From Pseudomonadota bacterium (GTDB lineage Bacteria > Pseudomonadota > Gammaproteobacteria > Acidiferrobacterales > UBA6901): a DNA stretch of 58,025 nucleotides. Shown one piece after another: positions 8,114 through 18,085 of this stretch. Location: the NCBI GenBank assembly GCA_021778035.1, contig JAJYCY010000001.1:22530-80554 (forward strand), read 5' to 3'. Under the pieces are notes generated by a model. That model was not told where the DNA came from. It saw only the letters and a list, made by a program, of their open reading frames with translations, and did not search any database. Position 1 is the stretch's first letter; each line of letters opens with the position of its first letter. The position numbers were made by a program, and so were the translations under genes.

Positions 8114-9124
8114 ATGAACACGATGCTGGCCGTTGTCATGAGCAACCCCGGCGAGCCGGATGTCCTGAAACCGGCTGAGATTCCGCTGCCCGGGCTTCCC
8201 GATCCATCACATCTGCGCGTGCGTCTGATCGCTGCCGGGGTCAACCCGGTCGACGCGAAACTCAGGCGCAATGGCACGTACTATCCGGATATACCTTCGC
8301 CCGTGCTCGGCTGTGACGGTGCCGGGGTGGTGGATGCCGTGGGTGCGGCGGTGCGGCGTTTCCGTCCCGGCGACGAAGTGTACTTCTTCCAGGGAGGGAT
8401 TGGCCGTGAACAGGGCAGCTATGCGCAGTATGTCACCGTCCACGAGGAATATGTGGCGGCGAAACCCGCGCGGCTGTCGTTCCTCGAAGCGGCGGCGCTG
8501 CCGCTTGTCGTCATTACGGCCTGGGAAGCCCTTCATGACCGGACCCGGCTTGCCGCCGGCCAGCGGGTGCTCATCCATGCCGCAGCAGGCGGGGTGGGGC
8601 ACGTGGCGGTGCAGCTCGCCAGGAATGCGGACGCACACGTTGCGGCCACCGTCAGCGGTGATCAGAAGGCGGAGTTCGTGCGTGGCCTGGGTGCCGAGCA
8701 CCTGATCGATTACAGGCTGCAGGATTTCGTCCAGTCGGCGCTCGACTGGAGCGACGGGGAGGGTGTCGACATCAGTTTCGATACCGTAGGCGGCACCACG
8801 TTCTGCCGTTCCTTTGCCGCGACGCGGGTGTATGGGCAGGTTGTCACCATACTGCAGACCTCCTGCGAGGCGGATGCCCTGAAAACCGCGAGACTGCGCA
8901 ATCAGTCGATCAGTTACGAACTCATGCTTGCTCCCCAGCTTCTCGGCATGCACGAGGCGCGTCGCGCACAATGCCGCATCCTGGAACGCGCGGCCCGGAT
9001 GGTCGACGAGGGCATGCTTGACGTGCATGTGAGCCAGGCGTTTCCCCTGGCCAGCGCCGCCGAGGCTCATCGCCTGATCGAGTCCGGACACACCACCGGA
9101 AAGATCGTGCTGAGCATCGACTAG
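8114..9124 (+). CDS. Zinc-independent MDR-family oxidoreductase, NADPH:quinone reductase-like
   Basis: A medium-chain dehydrogenase/reductase (336 aa). The N-terminal GroES-like domain has the quinone reductase pattern AAGVNPVDAKLR and LGCDGAGVVDAVG; the cysteine and histidine ligands for catalytic zinc are absent. The Rossmann domain starts near residue 150 with HAAAGGVGHVAVQLA, the NADPH-binding loop typical of quinone oxidoreductases. Family members reduce quinones or enones with NADPH; the substrate here cannot be told. A 145-base spacer with CAACTTC repeats precedes it. It is unrelated to the flanking LPS and mla genes and may be an accessory insertion. Confidence 0.88.
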   Translation: MNTMLAVVMSNPGEPDVLKPAEIPLPGLPDPSHLRVRLIAAGVNPVDAKLRRNGTYYPDIPSPVLGCDGAGVVDAVGAAVRRFRPGDEVYFFQGGIGREQGSYAQYVTVHEEYVAAKPARLSFLEAAALPLVVITAWEALHDRTRLAAGQRVLIHAAAGGVGHVAVQLARNADAHVAATVSGDQKAEFVRGLGAEHLIDYRLQDFVQSALDWSDGEGVDISFDTVGGTTFCRSFAATRVYGQVVTILQTSCEADALKTARLRNQSISYELMLAPQLLGMHEARRAQCRILERAARMVDEGMLDVHVSQAFPLASAAEAHRLIESGHTTGKIVLSID

Positions 9125-9156
9125 ACCGCTGTATAGAGGACAGGCTGGAGGCGATC

Positions 9157-9600
9157 CTGGCGGAACCTTTTATCGATCTGCTTGTTGCGCGTTCCCGTGT
9201 GGCCGACGCACCCGTAGACCGGGAGCTGGAGAGCGCGCTGGCGCGGTTCGATGTCATGCTGGCAGCCATTGCCTCGGATCTGCAGGTCGAATATTTCGGC
9301 CCGGAAGTCGGGCTGGGAGCCGGAGCCCATGTGTACCGCCTCGTGGTCCGCAGCCATGAGCGGGCGGGACAGGCGCCTTCGTGGTCGGTCCGGGTATGCA
9401 CGGCACTTCCGAATGCCGGGTGGCGCGCGGAGTGGACGCTGGGCGGAGCGGGCCGGCTGCGCAAGAAAGTCATTGTCTGCCGTCTTCCGGAATTCTTGTC
9501 GGGATATGCCGGGGCGGTACGGGCGGCGGGAAAGGCTTATACGGGTTCCGGGATGCGTATCACCGCCCTGGCGCAGCGGTTTGGGGGTACGGGGAGCTGA
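9157..9600 (+). CDS. Uncharacterised protein, probable CTG start
   Basis: I do not recognise this protein. The conventional start in frame is a GTG at 9199 (133 aa), but the frame stays open and protein-like upstream (AEPFIDLLVARSRV). GGAGG at 9147-9151 stands exactly 5 bases before an in-frame CTG at 9157, giving 147 aa, so CTG is my preferred start. The product is soluble, with an amphipathic helical first third, a central beta-rich part (HVYRLVVRSHERAG, WSVRVCTALP, WRAEWTLGGAG) and a basic C-terminus. It follows the MDR gene by 32 bases and is convergent with the zinc-ribbon gene. Start choice is moderate; being a gene is fairly likely. Confidence 0.6.
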   Translation: MAEPFIDLLVARSRVADAPVDRELESALARFDVMLAAIASDLQVEYFGPEVGLGAGAHVYRLVVRSHERAGQAPSWSVRVCTALPNAGWRAEWTLGGAGRLRKKVIVCRLPEFLSGYAGAVRAAGKAYTGSGMRITALAQRFGGTGS

Positions 9601-9645
9601 GCCGGTGCTGTGCCGGGGTGGTACGAGGGTCCCGCCGGCATCGTG

Positions 9646-9831
9646 CTAGCGCAGCTCGAGCTTCTCCTCGCCGCAACGCTCGCATCGCAGCACCGTCACG
9701 AGCTTTCCCTGCTTGACATCGAAGCGCCTGCCTTTGGCCACGCGCCAGCGATGGAAGCCGCGTGTGCACAGGGTTTTGCCGCGGTTCCGGTCGCGGGCCG
9801 GGGGTTTCCGGAAATCAAGTATTATCGCCAT
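9646..9831 (-). CDS. Small zinc-ribbon-like protein of unknown function
   Basis: A 61-residue basic protein starting MAIILDFRKPPARDRNRG. It has three cysteines (C22, C50 and C53) and a CERCGEE knuckle near the end; H27 in RGFHRW is a possible fourth metal ligand, giving a plausible single zinc site. The central segment RRFDVKQGKLVTVLRCERCG looks like a beta hairpin. Comparable tiny proteins occur in other Gammaproteobacteria but I know no function. The start ATG lies 16 bases after the stop of the SDR gene on the same strand, suggesting co-transcription. Confidence 0.65.
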   Translation of the reverse strand: MAIILDFRKPPARDRNRGKTLCTRGFHRWRVAKGRRFDVKQGKLVTVLRCERCGEEKLELR

Positions 9832-9847
9832 GGCCGGGGCGGATTAT

Positions 9848-10777
9848 TCAGCATGCGTCGAGCACCGAGCGCCAGGAATCATGCTTCGGTTTCCAGCCGA
9901 GTTCACGGCGCGCGCGTGTGGTGTCGAGGGCAAGGGCATACTGCAGTGTTCCGAGCCATGCAGGATCAGTGCCGGTGCCAAGCCAGTTCCAGCCGGCTTT
10001 GGCCAGTGCGCCGACAATCAGCATCGGCAGGGGCAGCGGCAACCAGTGGACATGACGCTGCATGGTGCGCAGCGAGGCGCTGTCCGAGCATGCAAGGTTA
10101 AAGGCGCCGCGCGCTTCAGTGCGCAGTGCCAGGTCTATCGCCTCGGCGACATCCTCTTCGTGCACGCATTGCACGACCGGCTGCGGATCCCGCAGGACGG
10201 GATACAGCGGGCAGCGCAGGAGCGTGCGCAGAAAGGGTTGTGCCTGCGGTCCGAGGATCAGGTGGGGCCGCAGCCGTACCACGCGCAGTTCCGGATGCGC
10301 GGTTTCGAATTCATCAAGCCAGTCCTCGACGGCCACCTTGTCTTCGGCATAAGCAAATCCGGGAAGCGCTGACCGGGGGTGTGATTCGGAAGCGCGCTTG
10401 AAATGCGTCGGCAGTGTGTAGACGGCGGCGCTTGACAGATGGATGAGCCTGCTGACCCCGCACCGCGCAGCCAGCGTAAGCACATTCTTGCTGCCGTTCA
10501 CATTGATGTCACGCGCCAGCGCGCGGTCCCGGCGCTTCTCGCCCAGATCCCCCTGCATGACAACGAACGCCATATGCACGACGACATCGACTCCTGTCAT
10601 GATGGTCGCAAGCTGCGGTGATCGCACATCCATCAGCACTTCCGTGTAGCGCGGCCGGAAAAAACCACTGTCACGCCAGTCGATACCGATGACTTCTTCC
10701 ACGTCCTGCATATCGAGCAGGCGCGGAATCAGGACCCGTGCCAGGTGAGATGTGCTGCCGGTGACGAGGATTCTCAT
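9848..10777 (-). CDS. NAD-dependent epimerase/dehydratase family protein (extended SDR)
   Basis: An extended short-chain dehydrogenase (309 aa). The N-terminal Rossmann motif is VTGSTSHLARVLIPRLL, a variant of the family GxxGxxG in which the middle glycine positions are altered. The strand VDVVVHMAFVV and the catalytic Ser-Tyr-Lys region (LSSAAVY, then FAYAEDKVAVE where Tyr and Lys are four apart) are present. A sugar nucleotide or a steroid/terpenoid could be the substrate; sequence alone does not decide. Its start overlaps the stop of the luciferase-like gene by four bases (ATGA), so the two form an operon with the zinc-ribbon gene. Confidence 0.85.
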   Translation of the reverse strand: MRILVTGSTSHLARVLIPRLLDMQDVEEVIGIDWRDSGFFRPRYTEVLMDVRSPQLATIMTGVDVVVHMAFVVMQGDLGEKRRDRALARDINVNGSKNVLTLAARCGVSRLIHLSSAAVYTLPTHFKRASESHPRSALPGFAYAEDKVAVEDWLDEFETAHPELRVVRLRPHLILGPQAQPFLRTLLRCPLYPVLRDPQPVVQCVHEEDVAEAIDLALRTEARGAFNLACSDSASLRTMQRHVHWLPLPLPMLIVGALAKAGWNWLGTGTDPAWLGTLQYALALDTTRARRELGWKPKHDSWRSVLDAC

Positions 10778-11847
10778 TGGCAGAAATGGGGAATCACGTG
10801 TTTCGATACGGTATGCATTGATTCAACCACCAGATCAGAAGGACTCCCGCCGGCGCCGATGGCGCACAGGATATGATCAACGCCGCCGGCGCTGTACTGC
10901 TCCAGCTTGCGGATGCAGTGATCCGGGTCCCCGGCCACCACCATGCCCGCGGTCTCGAGCGCAGCGAGGTTGACGGTCTTCTCCAGCAGGAATGCCAGCC
11001 CGCCGAAGCGGCGGTAGTATTCATATCCCGCATGCAGCTTGCGCAGCAGTGGCGCAGTGCGCCGGAGCAGCTCGCGGTAGAACCAGGTGATATTCGATGC
11101 GGCGATGGCGCGTGCCTGTCTGCCGTCTTCAAGACAGAACAGGCCGAGCGTCATGCCTACGCGGGTATTGAGGCCTTCCGATGCCGGGTCGGGGTATTCC
11201 CGCACGCCGGCCCGGTACCGCTCGATGTCGGCCCGGACCATGAACCATGGCTTGAAGGGGCCGGCCAGGGCGCCGACGCCGAGCTGTGCCGCGAGTTCAA
11301 ATGACTCCGGACTCACTGCTGCCATCCATAACGGGGGATGCGGGCGCTGCACCACGGCGGGCACGACATCGATCTCTTCCATCCTGTAGTACTTTCCCGA
11401 ATGAGACAACGGCCGGCCGCGGAAATGCCCGCGCAGGACCGCAAGGGATTCGGCAACACGTTCCCGGCTTTCGCCCATTTCAACACCGAACACCGAATAT
11501 TCCTCCGGAGAGAATCCCCGGCCGAATCCGAAGTCTACCCGTCCTCCAGAGAGAATATCGAGCGTTGCGAGCCGTTCGGCGACATGAACCGGATGGTGAT
11601 AAGGCAGGGGCACGATCGCGTGTCCGAGCCGCAGACGCGACGTGCGCTGTGACGCGGCCGCCAGTACCAGATCCGGCGCACTCGAATGCGAATAGCCTCG
11701 CATGAAATGATGTTCCACGAACCATGCTGTCCGGAAACCGCAGGAATCAGCGACGCACAGCTCATCGAGAGTCTCGCGGAACGTCCGCGCCTCGTCGCGC
11801 ACAGCCGGGTCCGGAACTGCAAGCTCGTAAAAAAGGTCGAACTCCAT
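10774..11847 (-). CDS. LLM-class flavin-dependent oxidoreductase (luciferase-like)
   Basis: A bacterial luciferase-like TIM-barrel monooxygenase (357 aa from the ATG at 11847, chosen because MEFDLFYELAVPDP is the usual family opening; an ATG at 11889 would add 14 unlikely residues). Signatures are AWFVEHHFMRGYSHSSAPDLVLAAASQRTSRLRLG, where EHHF is the classic motif, VAERLATLDILSGGRVDFGFGRGFSPEEYSVFG, and a C-terminal GDPDHCIRKLEQY. Such enzymes use reduced flavin (FMNH2 or F420H2) to oxidise diverse substrates. It is the promoter-proximal gene of a three-gene minus-strand unit with an SDR enzyme and a zinc-ribbon protein. Confidence 0.88.
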   Translation of the reverse strand: MEFDLFYELAVPDPAVRDEARTFRETLDELCVADSCGFRTAWFVEHHFMRGYSHSSAPDLVLAAASQRTSRLRLGHAIVPLPYHHPVHVAERLATLDILSGGRVDFGFGRGFSPEEYSVFGVEMGESRERVAESLAVLRGHFRGRPLSHSGKYYRMEEIDVVPAVVQRPHPPLWMAAVSPESFELAAQLGVGALAGPFKPWFMVRADIERYRAGVREYPDPASEGLNTRVGMTLGLFCLEDGRQARAIAASNITWFYRELLRRTAPLLRKLHAGYEYYRRFGGLAFLLEKTVNLAALETAGMVVAGDPDHCIRKLEQYSAGGVDHILCAIGAGGSPSDLVVESMHTVSKHVIPHFCQ

Positions 11848-12217
11848 GCCGATAGGATACCGCAACGTACGGGTTTCCCCATGGCGCAATGCCCCGTTCG
11901 CTGGCAGACGTCGGCAATTCCGGCACTGTCATCGGACAATCGGCGCAGTTCTGCCTGTGTCCGGCATCGTGCCAGTGCGCCCCCGGCCGTGACAGCAGGA
12001 CTGGTGCCGCAGGGTGTCAGGGCGTGCCGCAGCGACGCCGGATGGCATGAAGCGGGCGCCGGACGCCTTGCCGTCCATTCCGACTGCCGTCCGCATGCGG
12101 CTGGTCAGGCGCCGGTTGCGCGACTAGAATGGGCGCGCCGGTAACGGGACAGCCGCAGGTGTGGGCATTCTCCGGTGGCGGGCAGAAAAATTGCCGACAG
12201 TGATCAGGAAGGACATT
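11848..12217. promoter_or_regulatory. Divergent spacer with putative mla promoter
   Basis: This 370-base stretch between the flavin enzyme and mlaF holds no convincing gene. The best promoter for the plus strand has a -35-like TGGTCA at 12102-12107 (four of six consensus bases), a 17-base spacer and a -10-like TAGAAT at 12125-12130. AGGAAGGA at 12206-12213 is the likely ribosome site of mlaF. Nothing else stands out. Confidence 0.4.
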
Positions 12218-13051
12218 TTGAACGATACCCGGGTCGTGACAGGTGCCAGCGATGCGCTGGTTGAGTTTCGCGATGTGCAGTTTTTCCGCGGGGACCGTGC
12301 CATTCTGGATGGTTTGTCGCTGACTATCCCGCGCGGCAAAGTTACCGCGATCATGGGTGGCAGCGGCTGTGGCAAGACCACACTCCTCAATCTTATCGGT
12401 GGCCGGCTGCGCCCGTCAGCCGGGCAGGTGCTGGTGGACGGCGTGTCGGTTCCAGGCCTGAATACCCGTGATCTGTTCGCGTTGCGCAAACGCATGGGCA
12501 TGCTGTTCCAGAACGGCGCGCTGCTCACCGACCTCGATGTGTTCGAGAACGTGGCCTTTCCGATCCGTGAACACAAGCGCCTGCCGGAACCGATCCTGCG
12601 CAATGTCGTGCTCATGAAGCTCGAGGCCGTGGGTCTGCGTGGAGCCCGGGATCTCATGCCCGCGGAGCTTTCAGGCGGCATGGCCCGGCGCGTGGCGCTG
12701 GCGCGCACCATATCCCTCGAGCCCATGATGGTCATGTATGACGAGCCGTTCACGGGTCTCGATCCGATATCCAAGGGTGTTATCGCGAAGCTCATCCGCG
12801 AACTAAATACCGGACTCGGCATCACATCCATTCTCGTGTCCCATGACGTGGCGGATGCCTGTGCAATTTCCGATTACGCTTACCTGATCGGTAGCGGACG
12901 GGTCATCGGGCAGGGTACGCCCCGGCAGATGCAGGAATCCGCCGTCGACGAGGTGCGCCAGTTCATGGACGGGCTGCCGGATGGCCCGGTACCCTACAGG
13001 TATCCGGCGCCCGGTTACTTGGACGACCTGCTTCAGGGGCGGCGCACATGA
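12218..13051 (+). CDS. mlaF: Phospholipid ABC transporter ATP-binding protein MlaF
   Basis: The ATPase of the MlaFEDB inner-membrane complex that moves phospholipids between the inner membrane and MlaC and maintains outer membrane asymmetry. Walker A is GGSGCGKTT, signature LSGGMARR, Walker B MVMYDEPFTGLDP and switch VSHDV. A TTG at 12218 with AGGAAGGA just upstream gives 277 residues beginning NDTRVVTGASDALVEFRDV, close to family length; an in-frame GTG at 12161 is a longer alternative. It leads mlaFEDCB, with a four-base overlap into mlaE. Confidence 0.94.
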   Translation: MNDTRVVTGASDALVEFRDVQFFRGDRAILDGLSLTIPRGKVTAIMGGSGCGKTTLLNLIGGRLRPSAGQVLVDGVSVPGLNTRDLFALRKRMGMLFQNGALLTDLDVFENVAFPIREHKRLPEPILRNVVLMKLEAVGLRGARDLMPAELSGGMARRVALARTISLEPMMVMYDEPFTGLDPISKGVIAKLIRELNTGLGITSILVSHDVADACAISDYAYLIGSGRVIGQGTPRQMQESAVDEVRQFMDGLPDGPVPYRYPAPGYLDDLLQGRRT

Positions 13052-13821
13052 ACCCGCTGCGCTGGCTTGGAAAGTACGTCATCGACAGCATCCAGGGTCT
13101 CGGCCGGGCAAGCCTGTTCCTTCTGGAGGTGGTGTCGGGCTCCCGGAAGCTTGTGAGGCGTTTCGATCTGGTCGTGCAGCAGGTCTTCGCTGTGGGCGTG
13201 CTGACGCTGCTGATCATAGTTGTCTCGGGCCTGTTTGTCGGGATGGTCCTGGGGCTGCAGGGATACCATACGCTGGCCAAGTTTGGTGCCGCGGATTCGC
13301 TCGGGCTGCTGGTGGCGCTGTCGCTGGTGCGGGAGCTCGGTCCCGTGGTCACTGCACTTCTGTTCGCGGGGCGCGCCGGGTCGGCGCTGACTGCGGAAAT
13401 CGGTCTTATGAAGGCAACCGAACAGCTGGCCGGCATGGAGATGATGGCAGTCAATCCCATCGAGCGTGTCATCGCGCCGCGACTGGTTGCCGGCATTATT
13501 GCGATGCCGCTGCTCGCAACCATGTTTTCGGCGATCGGCGTGCTAGGTGGCCAGCTCATCGGCGTCGGCTTGCTGGGGGTCGACAGCGGCGCATTCTGGT
13601 CCCAGATGCAGAGCGGGGTAAGCTTTCACGAAGACGTGCTGAATGGTGTGATCAAGAGCATTGTTTTCGGTGTAGTTGTAACCTGGATTGCGGTGTTCCA
13701 GGGACATGAGTCGGTGCCGACCTCGGAGGGGGTAAGCCGTGCAACCAATCGCACGGTGGTGTACTCGTCGCTGGCGGTGTTAGCACTCGATTTCATCATG
13801 ACGGCATTGATGTTCAAGTGA
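13048..13821 (+). CDS. mlaE: Phospholipid ABC transporter permease MlaE
   Basis: The MlaE/TrgH-family permease (257 aa) that forms the membrane core of the Mla complex. An N-terminal interfacial helix is followed by about five membrane segments (TLLIIVVSGLFVGMVLGLQGY, SLVRELGPVVTALLFAGRAGSALTAE, the conserved coupling region, then AGIIAMPLLATMFSAIGVLGG). The sequence ELGPV..ALLFAGR..SA..AE is the family hallmark. Start overlaps the mlaF stop and the stop overlaps the mlaD region, consistent with tight co-translation. Confidence 0.95.
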   Translation: MNPLRWLGKYVIDSIQGLGRASLFLLEVVSGSRKLVRRFDLVVQQVFAVGVLTLLIIVVSGLFVGMVLGLQGYHTLAKFGAADSLGLLVALSLVRELGPVVTALLFAGRAGSALTAEIGLMKATEQLAGMEMMAVNPIERVIAPRLVAGIIAMPLLATMFSAIGVLGGQLIGVGLLGVDSGAFWSQMQSGVSFHEDVLNGVIKSIVFGVVVTWIAVFQGHESVPTSEGVSRATNRTVVYSSLAVLALDFIMTALMFK

Positions 13822-13829
13822 GGGATGGC

Positions 13830-14312
13830 ATGATACAACGACGGCAACTGGAGCTGTGGGTCGGGCTGTTCGTCGCTGCCGGGCTGCTGGCACTGGCGAT
13901 GCTGGCATTCCGGGTCGGCAACCTGGCCTCGGGGGCAGTGACCAACGGCTACAGTGTCAAGGCTGAATTCAGCGACATCGGAGGACTCAAGGTGAGGGCA
14001 CCTGTGACCCTGGCGGGCGTGCGCGTCGGGCGTGTTTCCGCGATCAGCCTGGATCCTTCGAATTACGAGGCCGTAGTGACAATGGAACTCGACGGACGCT
14101 ACAACAACATTCCGGTCGATACCAGCGCATCCATCCTGACGTCCGGACTGCTCGGCGAGCAGTACGTGGGGCTCGATCCAGGCGGTGCCAGCCAGTACCT
14201 GAAAAACGGCAGCAGCATACAGATCACGCAGTCGGCGCTGGTGCTCGAGAAGATCATAAGCCAGTTTCTCTTCAGCATGGCATCCAAGAGCGGGTCCCAC
14301 AAGCAGCAGTAG
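13830..14312 (+). CDS. mlaD: Outer membrane lipid asymmetry protein MlaD
   Basis: An inner-membrane-anchored MCE-domain protein (160 aa) that forms a hexameric ring passing lipids between MlaE and MlaC. Residues 8-28 are the single anchor (LWVGLFVAAGLLALAMLAF). Residues about 38-115 are the MCE domain (KAEFSDIGGLKVRAPVTLAGVRVGRV and the pore-loop region GLLGEQYVGLDPGG). The ATG at 13830 follows GAGGGA at good spacing; an upstream GTG at 13818 is less likely. The lumen-side C-terminal helix (LEKIISQFLFSMA) is short, as in other gammaproteobacterial MlaD. Confidence 0.94.
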   Translation: MIQRRQLELWVGLFVAAGLLALAMLAFRVGNLASGAVTNGYSVKAEFSDIGGLKVRAPVTLAGVRVGRVSAISLDPSNYEAVVTMELDGRYNNIPVDTSASILTSGLLGEQYVGLDPGGASQYLKNGSSIQITQSALVLEKIISQFLFSMASKSGSHKQQ

Positions 14313-14350
14313 TGTTGCGGCCTGACCGAATGAAATTGCAGGAGGGTGAG

Positions 14351-14980
14351 ATGAAAAAGGTGGCTGTTTCGCTGTTCAGCATCATGATATTCGGCATCTC
14401 CGCAGTCCACGCTGCCGTCAATCCCGGCGATTCCCCGGAGCAGCTGGTGCAGCAGACCACCAGCGAGATTCTCGCGACCATCAAGTCGAACCGGGAAATG
14501 TATGCAAAGGATCACGCCAAACTCTACGCGCTTGCGGACAAAAAGGTTCTGCCGTATTTCGATTTCGTGCGCATGTCGCAGTGGGTTCTCGGGCGCAACT
14601 GGCGCACCGCGACGCCGGCACAGCGCACACGTTTCGTGTCGCTATTCCGCGACCTGCTGGTGCGCACCTACTCGACCGCCCTGCTGCAGTACACTGACCA
14701 GCGCATCGCGTATCTGCCCGCGAACGCGTCGCCCGGGGATACCCAGATGCTGGTACGGACCGAAGTGCATCAGTCCGGAGGTGCTCCGGATATTCCGATC
14801 TACTACAGCTTTTACAAGAACAGCAGCGGCGAATGGAAGGTTTACGACGTGAGCATTGACGGGGTCAGCCTGGTGACCAACTACCGTGCGGTCTACGCAG
14901 GCAAGATCAGGCGTGAAGGCATGGACGCGCTGCTCGACTCCCTGGCGGCCGCCGACCAGCAGCTGCGGAAGAAGAAGTGA
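14351..14980 (+). CDS. mlaC: Phospholipid-binding periplasmic protein MlaC
   Basis: A soluble periplasmic shuttle (209 aa) carrying phospholipids between MlaA in the outer membrane and MlaD. Residues 1-21 are a signal peptide (MKKVAVSLFSIMIFGISAVHA). The mature Tgt2/MlaC domain shows VLPYFDFVRMSQWVLGRNWRTATPAQ, the family core, and DVSIDGVSLVTNYR near the end. The ATG at 14351 follows GGAGGGTGAG; an upstream ATG at 14312 is rejected because it would precede the signal peptide with 13 extra residues. MlaA is not in this window. Confidence 0.94.
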   Translation: MKKVAVSLFSIMIFGISAVHAAVNPGDSPEQLVQQTTSEILATIKSNREMYAKDHAKLYALADKKVLPYFDFVRMSQWVLGRNWRTATPAQRTRFVSLFRDLLVRTYSTALLQYTDQRIAYLPANASPGDTQMLVRTEVHQSGGAPDIPIYYSFYKNSSGEWKVYDVSIDGVSLVTNYRAVYAGKIRREGMDALLDSLAAADQQLRKKK

Positions 14981-15270
14981 ACGCTGCCGCGCCGGCGGTG
15001 CAGCCGGTTTCCGGCCCGCTGGTGTTCGACACCGTGCCGGTGGTTTATGCCGCCACCAAAAGCTGGTTTTCCGGTGGTAGCGAGATGGTGATTGATCTGG
15101 CAGCGGTGACGCAGGTGGACAGCGCTGGCCTCGGACTCGTGATCGAATGGCTGCGTCTTGCCCGCAGTTCAGGCTGCACCCTCAGGTTCGTTAATGTTCC
15201 GTCACAGATGCGCGTCCTGGCCGGCGTCAGCGGCCTGCAGGAAATCCTGGCGCCGTTGCTCGGGGCCTAG
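14977..15270 (+). CDS. mlaB: STAS-domain protein MlaB
   Basis: A 97-residue cytoplasmic STAS protein that binds MlaF and is needed for activity of the Mla transporter. It shows the STAS pattern: EMVIDLAAVTQVDSAGLGLVIEW with the conserved DSAGL loop, then LRFVNVPSQMRVLAGVSGLQEIL. GTG start overlaps the mlaC stop by four bases. It closes the mlaFEDCB unit and is followed after 87 bases by ibaG. Confidence 0.92.
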   Translation: MNAAAPAVQPVSGPLVFDTVPVVYAATKSWFSGGSEMVIDLAAVTQVDSAGLGLVIEWLRLARSSGCTLRFVNVPSQMRVLAGVSGLQEILAPLLGA

Positions 15271-15357
15271 CTGCGCCGGGGTGCCTGGCCAGACCTACCC
15301 TGAATTACGCGCGCGGCGTATCCTGTGGTTCTTGAATTGGTTTCTGTCAGGCCGGCT

Positions 15358-15630
15358 ATGGGTGTACCTGTGATCCAGTCCGAAGACATCAAACGCCTAA
15401 TCGAGGCCGGAATTCCGGGAGCCCAGGTGCGGGTCGCGGGGGACGGTACACACTTCGATGCCGTGGTCGTGAGCAGCGCATTTGCCGGGCAGACCATTGT
15501 GGTCCAGCACCAGATGGTATACGGAGCGCTTGGTACGAAGATGCAGGCTGAAATCCATGCGTTGTCAATCCACACCCTGACGCCCGATGCGCAGGATCAG
15601 GCAGACCGTCAGGATGCCCAGACGAGGTAG
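15358..15630 (+). CDS. ibaG: BolA-family protein IbaG
   Basis: A small BolA/IbaG-family protein (90 aa), linked to acid response and iron-sulfur handling with CGFS glutaredoxins. It shows the BolA fold: IKRLIEAGIPGAQVRVAGDGTHFDAVVVSSAFAG, then RHQ-type VVQHQMVYGALGTKM and a helical end with HALSIHTLTP. The ATG at 15358 gives the usual length; a GTG at 15325 would add 11 residues. It sits between mlaB and a monothiol glutaredoxin gene, its known class of partner, and upstream of murA as in Pseudomonas. Confidence 0.9.
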   Translation: MGVPVIQSEDIKRLIEAGIPGAQVRVAGDGTHFDAVVVSSAFAGQTIVVQHQMVYGALGTKMQAEIHALSIHTLTPDAQDQADRQDAQTR

Positions 15631-15636
15631 AAAGAG

Positions 15637-17428
<1,792 letters not shown>

Positions 17429-17431
17429 CCT

Positions 17432-18076
17432 ATGCAGCCGCTGACGATCGCGTTGTCGAAGGGGCGGATCCTTGAAGAAACGCTGCCGCTGCTGGTGCGG
17501 GCAGGGATCGAGCCGGAGCGCAGCCAGCTCGACAGTCGCAGACTCATCATCGACACCAGCCGGCCGGACGTGAAGCTCGTGATCATCCGGGCTGCGGATG
17601 TGCCAACCTACGTCAAATACGGGGCAGCCGATCTCGGCGTCGCGGGCAAGGATGTTCTCATGGAGTATGGTGGTGACGGACTCTATGAGCTCCTGGACCT
17701 GAAAATCGCGGTCTGCCGGCTCATGGTGGCGGAACCGGCGGGCCTGGCCGAACGCGATGATCCGCGTGACTGGACGCGTCTGCGCATCGCAACCAAGTAT
17801 CCCATGACGACACGGCGGCACTTTGCCGACAAGGGCATACAGACTGATATCATCAAGCTCTATGGATCCATGGAGCTTGCGCCGCTGGTTGGCCTCTGTG
17901 ACCGGATTGTCGATCTGGTCGGCACCGGCAAGACGCTCAAGGCCAACGGGCTGGTGGAAGTTGAACATATTGCCGATATCAGTGCATGGCTGGTGGCGAA
18001 CAGGGCTTCAATGAAGATGAAACATGCCCCGCTGAAGGACATGGCGCAGCGTCTCGGCAGTGCAGCGCAGGGCTGA
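17432..18076 (+). CDS. hisG: ATP phosphoribosyltransferase, short form HisG
   Basis: Catalyses the first step of histidine synthesis, joining PRPP to ATP. At 214 residues it is the HisG_S form, lacking the C-terminal regulatory ACT-like domain of the roughly 300-residue long form. Visible are [14 protein letters not shown], the substrate segment [22 protein letters not shown] and the PRPP loop [14 protein letters not shown]. Short HisG needs the HisZ subunit for activity and histidine feedback, and hisZ is not in this window. It starts the his operon directly behind murA. Confidence 0.96.
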   Translation: MQPLTIALSKGRILEETLPLLVRAGIEPERSQLDSRRLIIDTSRPDVKLVIIRAADVPTYVKYGAADLGVAGKDVLMEYGGDGLYELLDLKIAVCRLMVAEPAGLAERDDPRDWTRLRIATKYPMTTRRHFADKGIQTDIIKLYGSMELAPLVGLCDRIVDLVGTGKTLKANGLVEVEHIADISAWLVANRASMKMKHAPLKDMAQRLGSAAQG

Positions 18077-18085
18077 GAAGCAGCG

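Noticed and set aside
11686-12144. 152-codon plus-strand frame in the spacer before mlaF
   Set aside because: Half of it is antisense to the flavin enzyme and the rest shows no protein-like pattern or ribosome site.
12161-12217. GTG at 12161 as the mlaF start
   Set aside because: The extra 19 residues are not MlaF-like, and AGGAAGGA stands right before the TTG at 12218.
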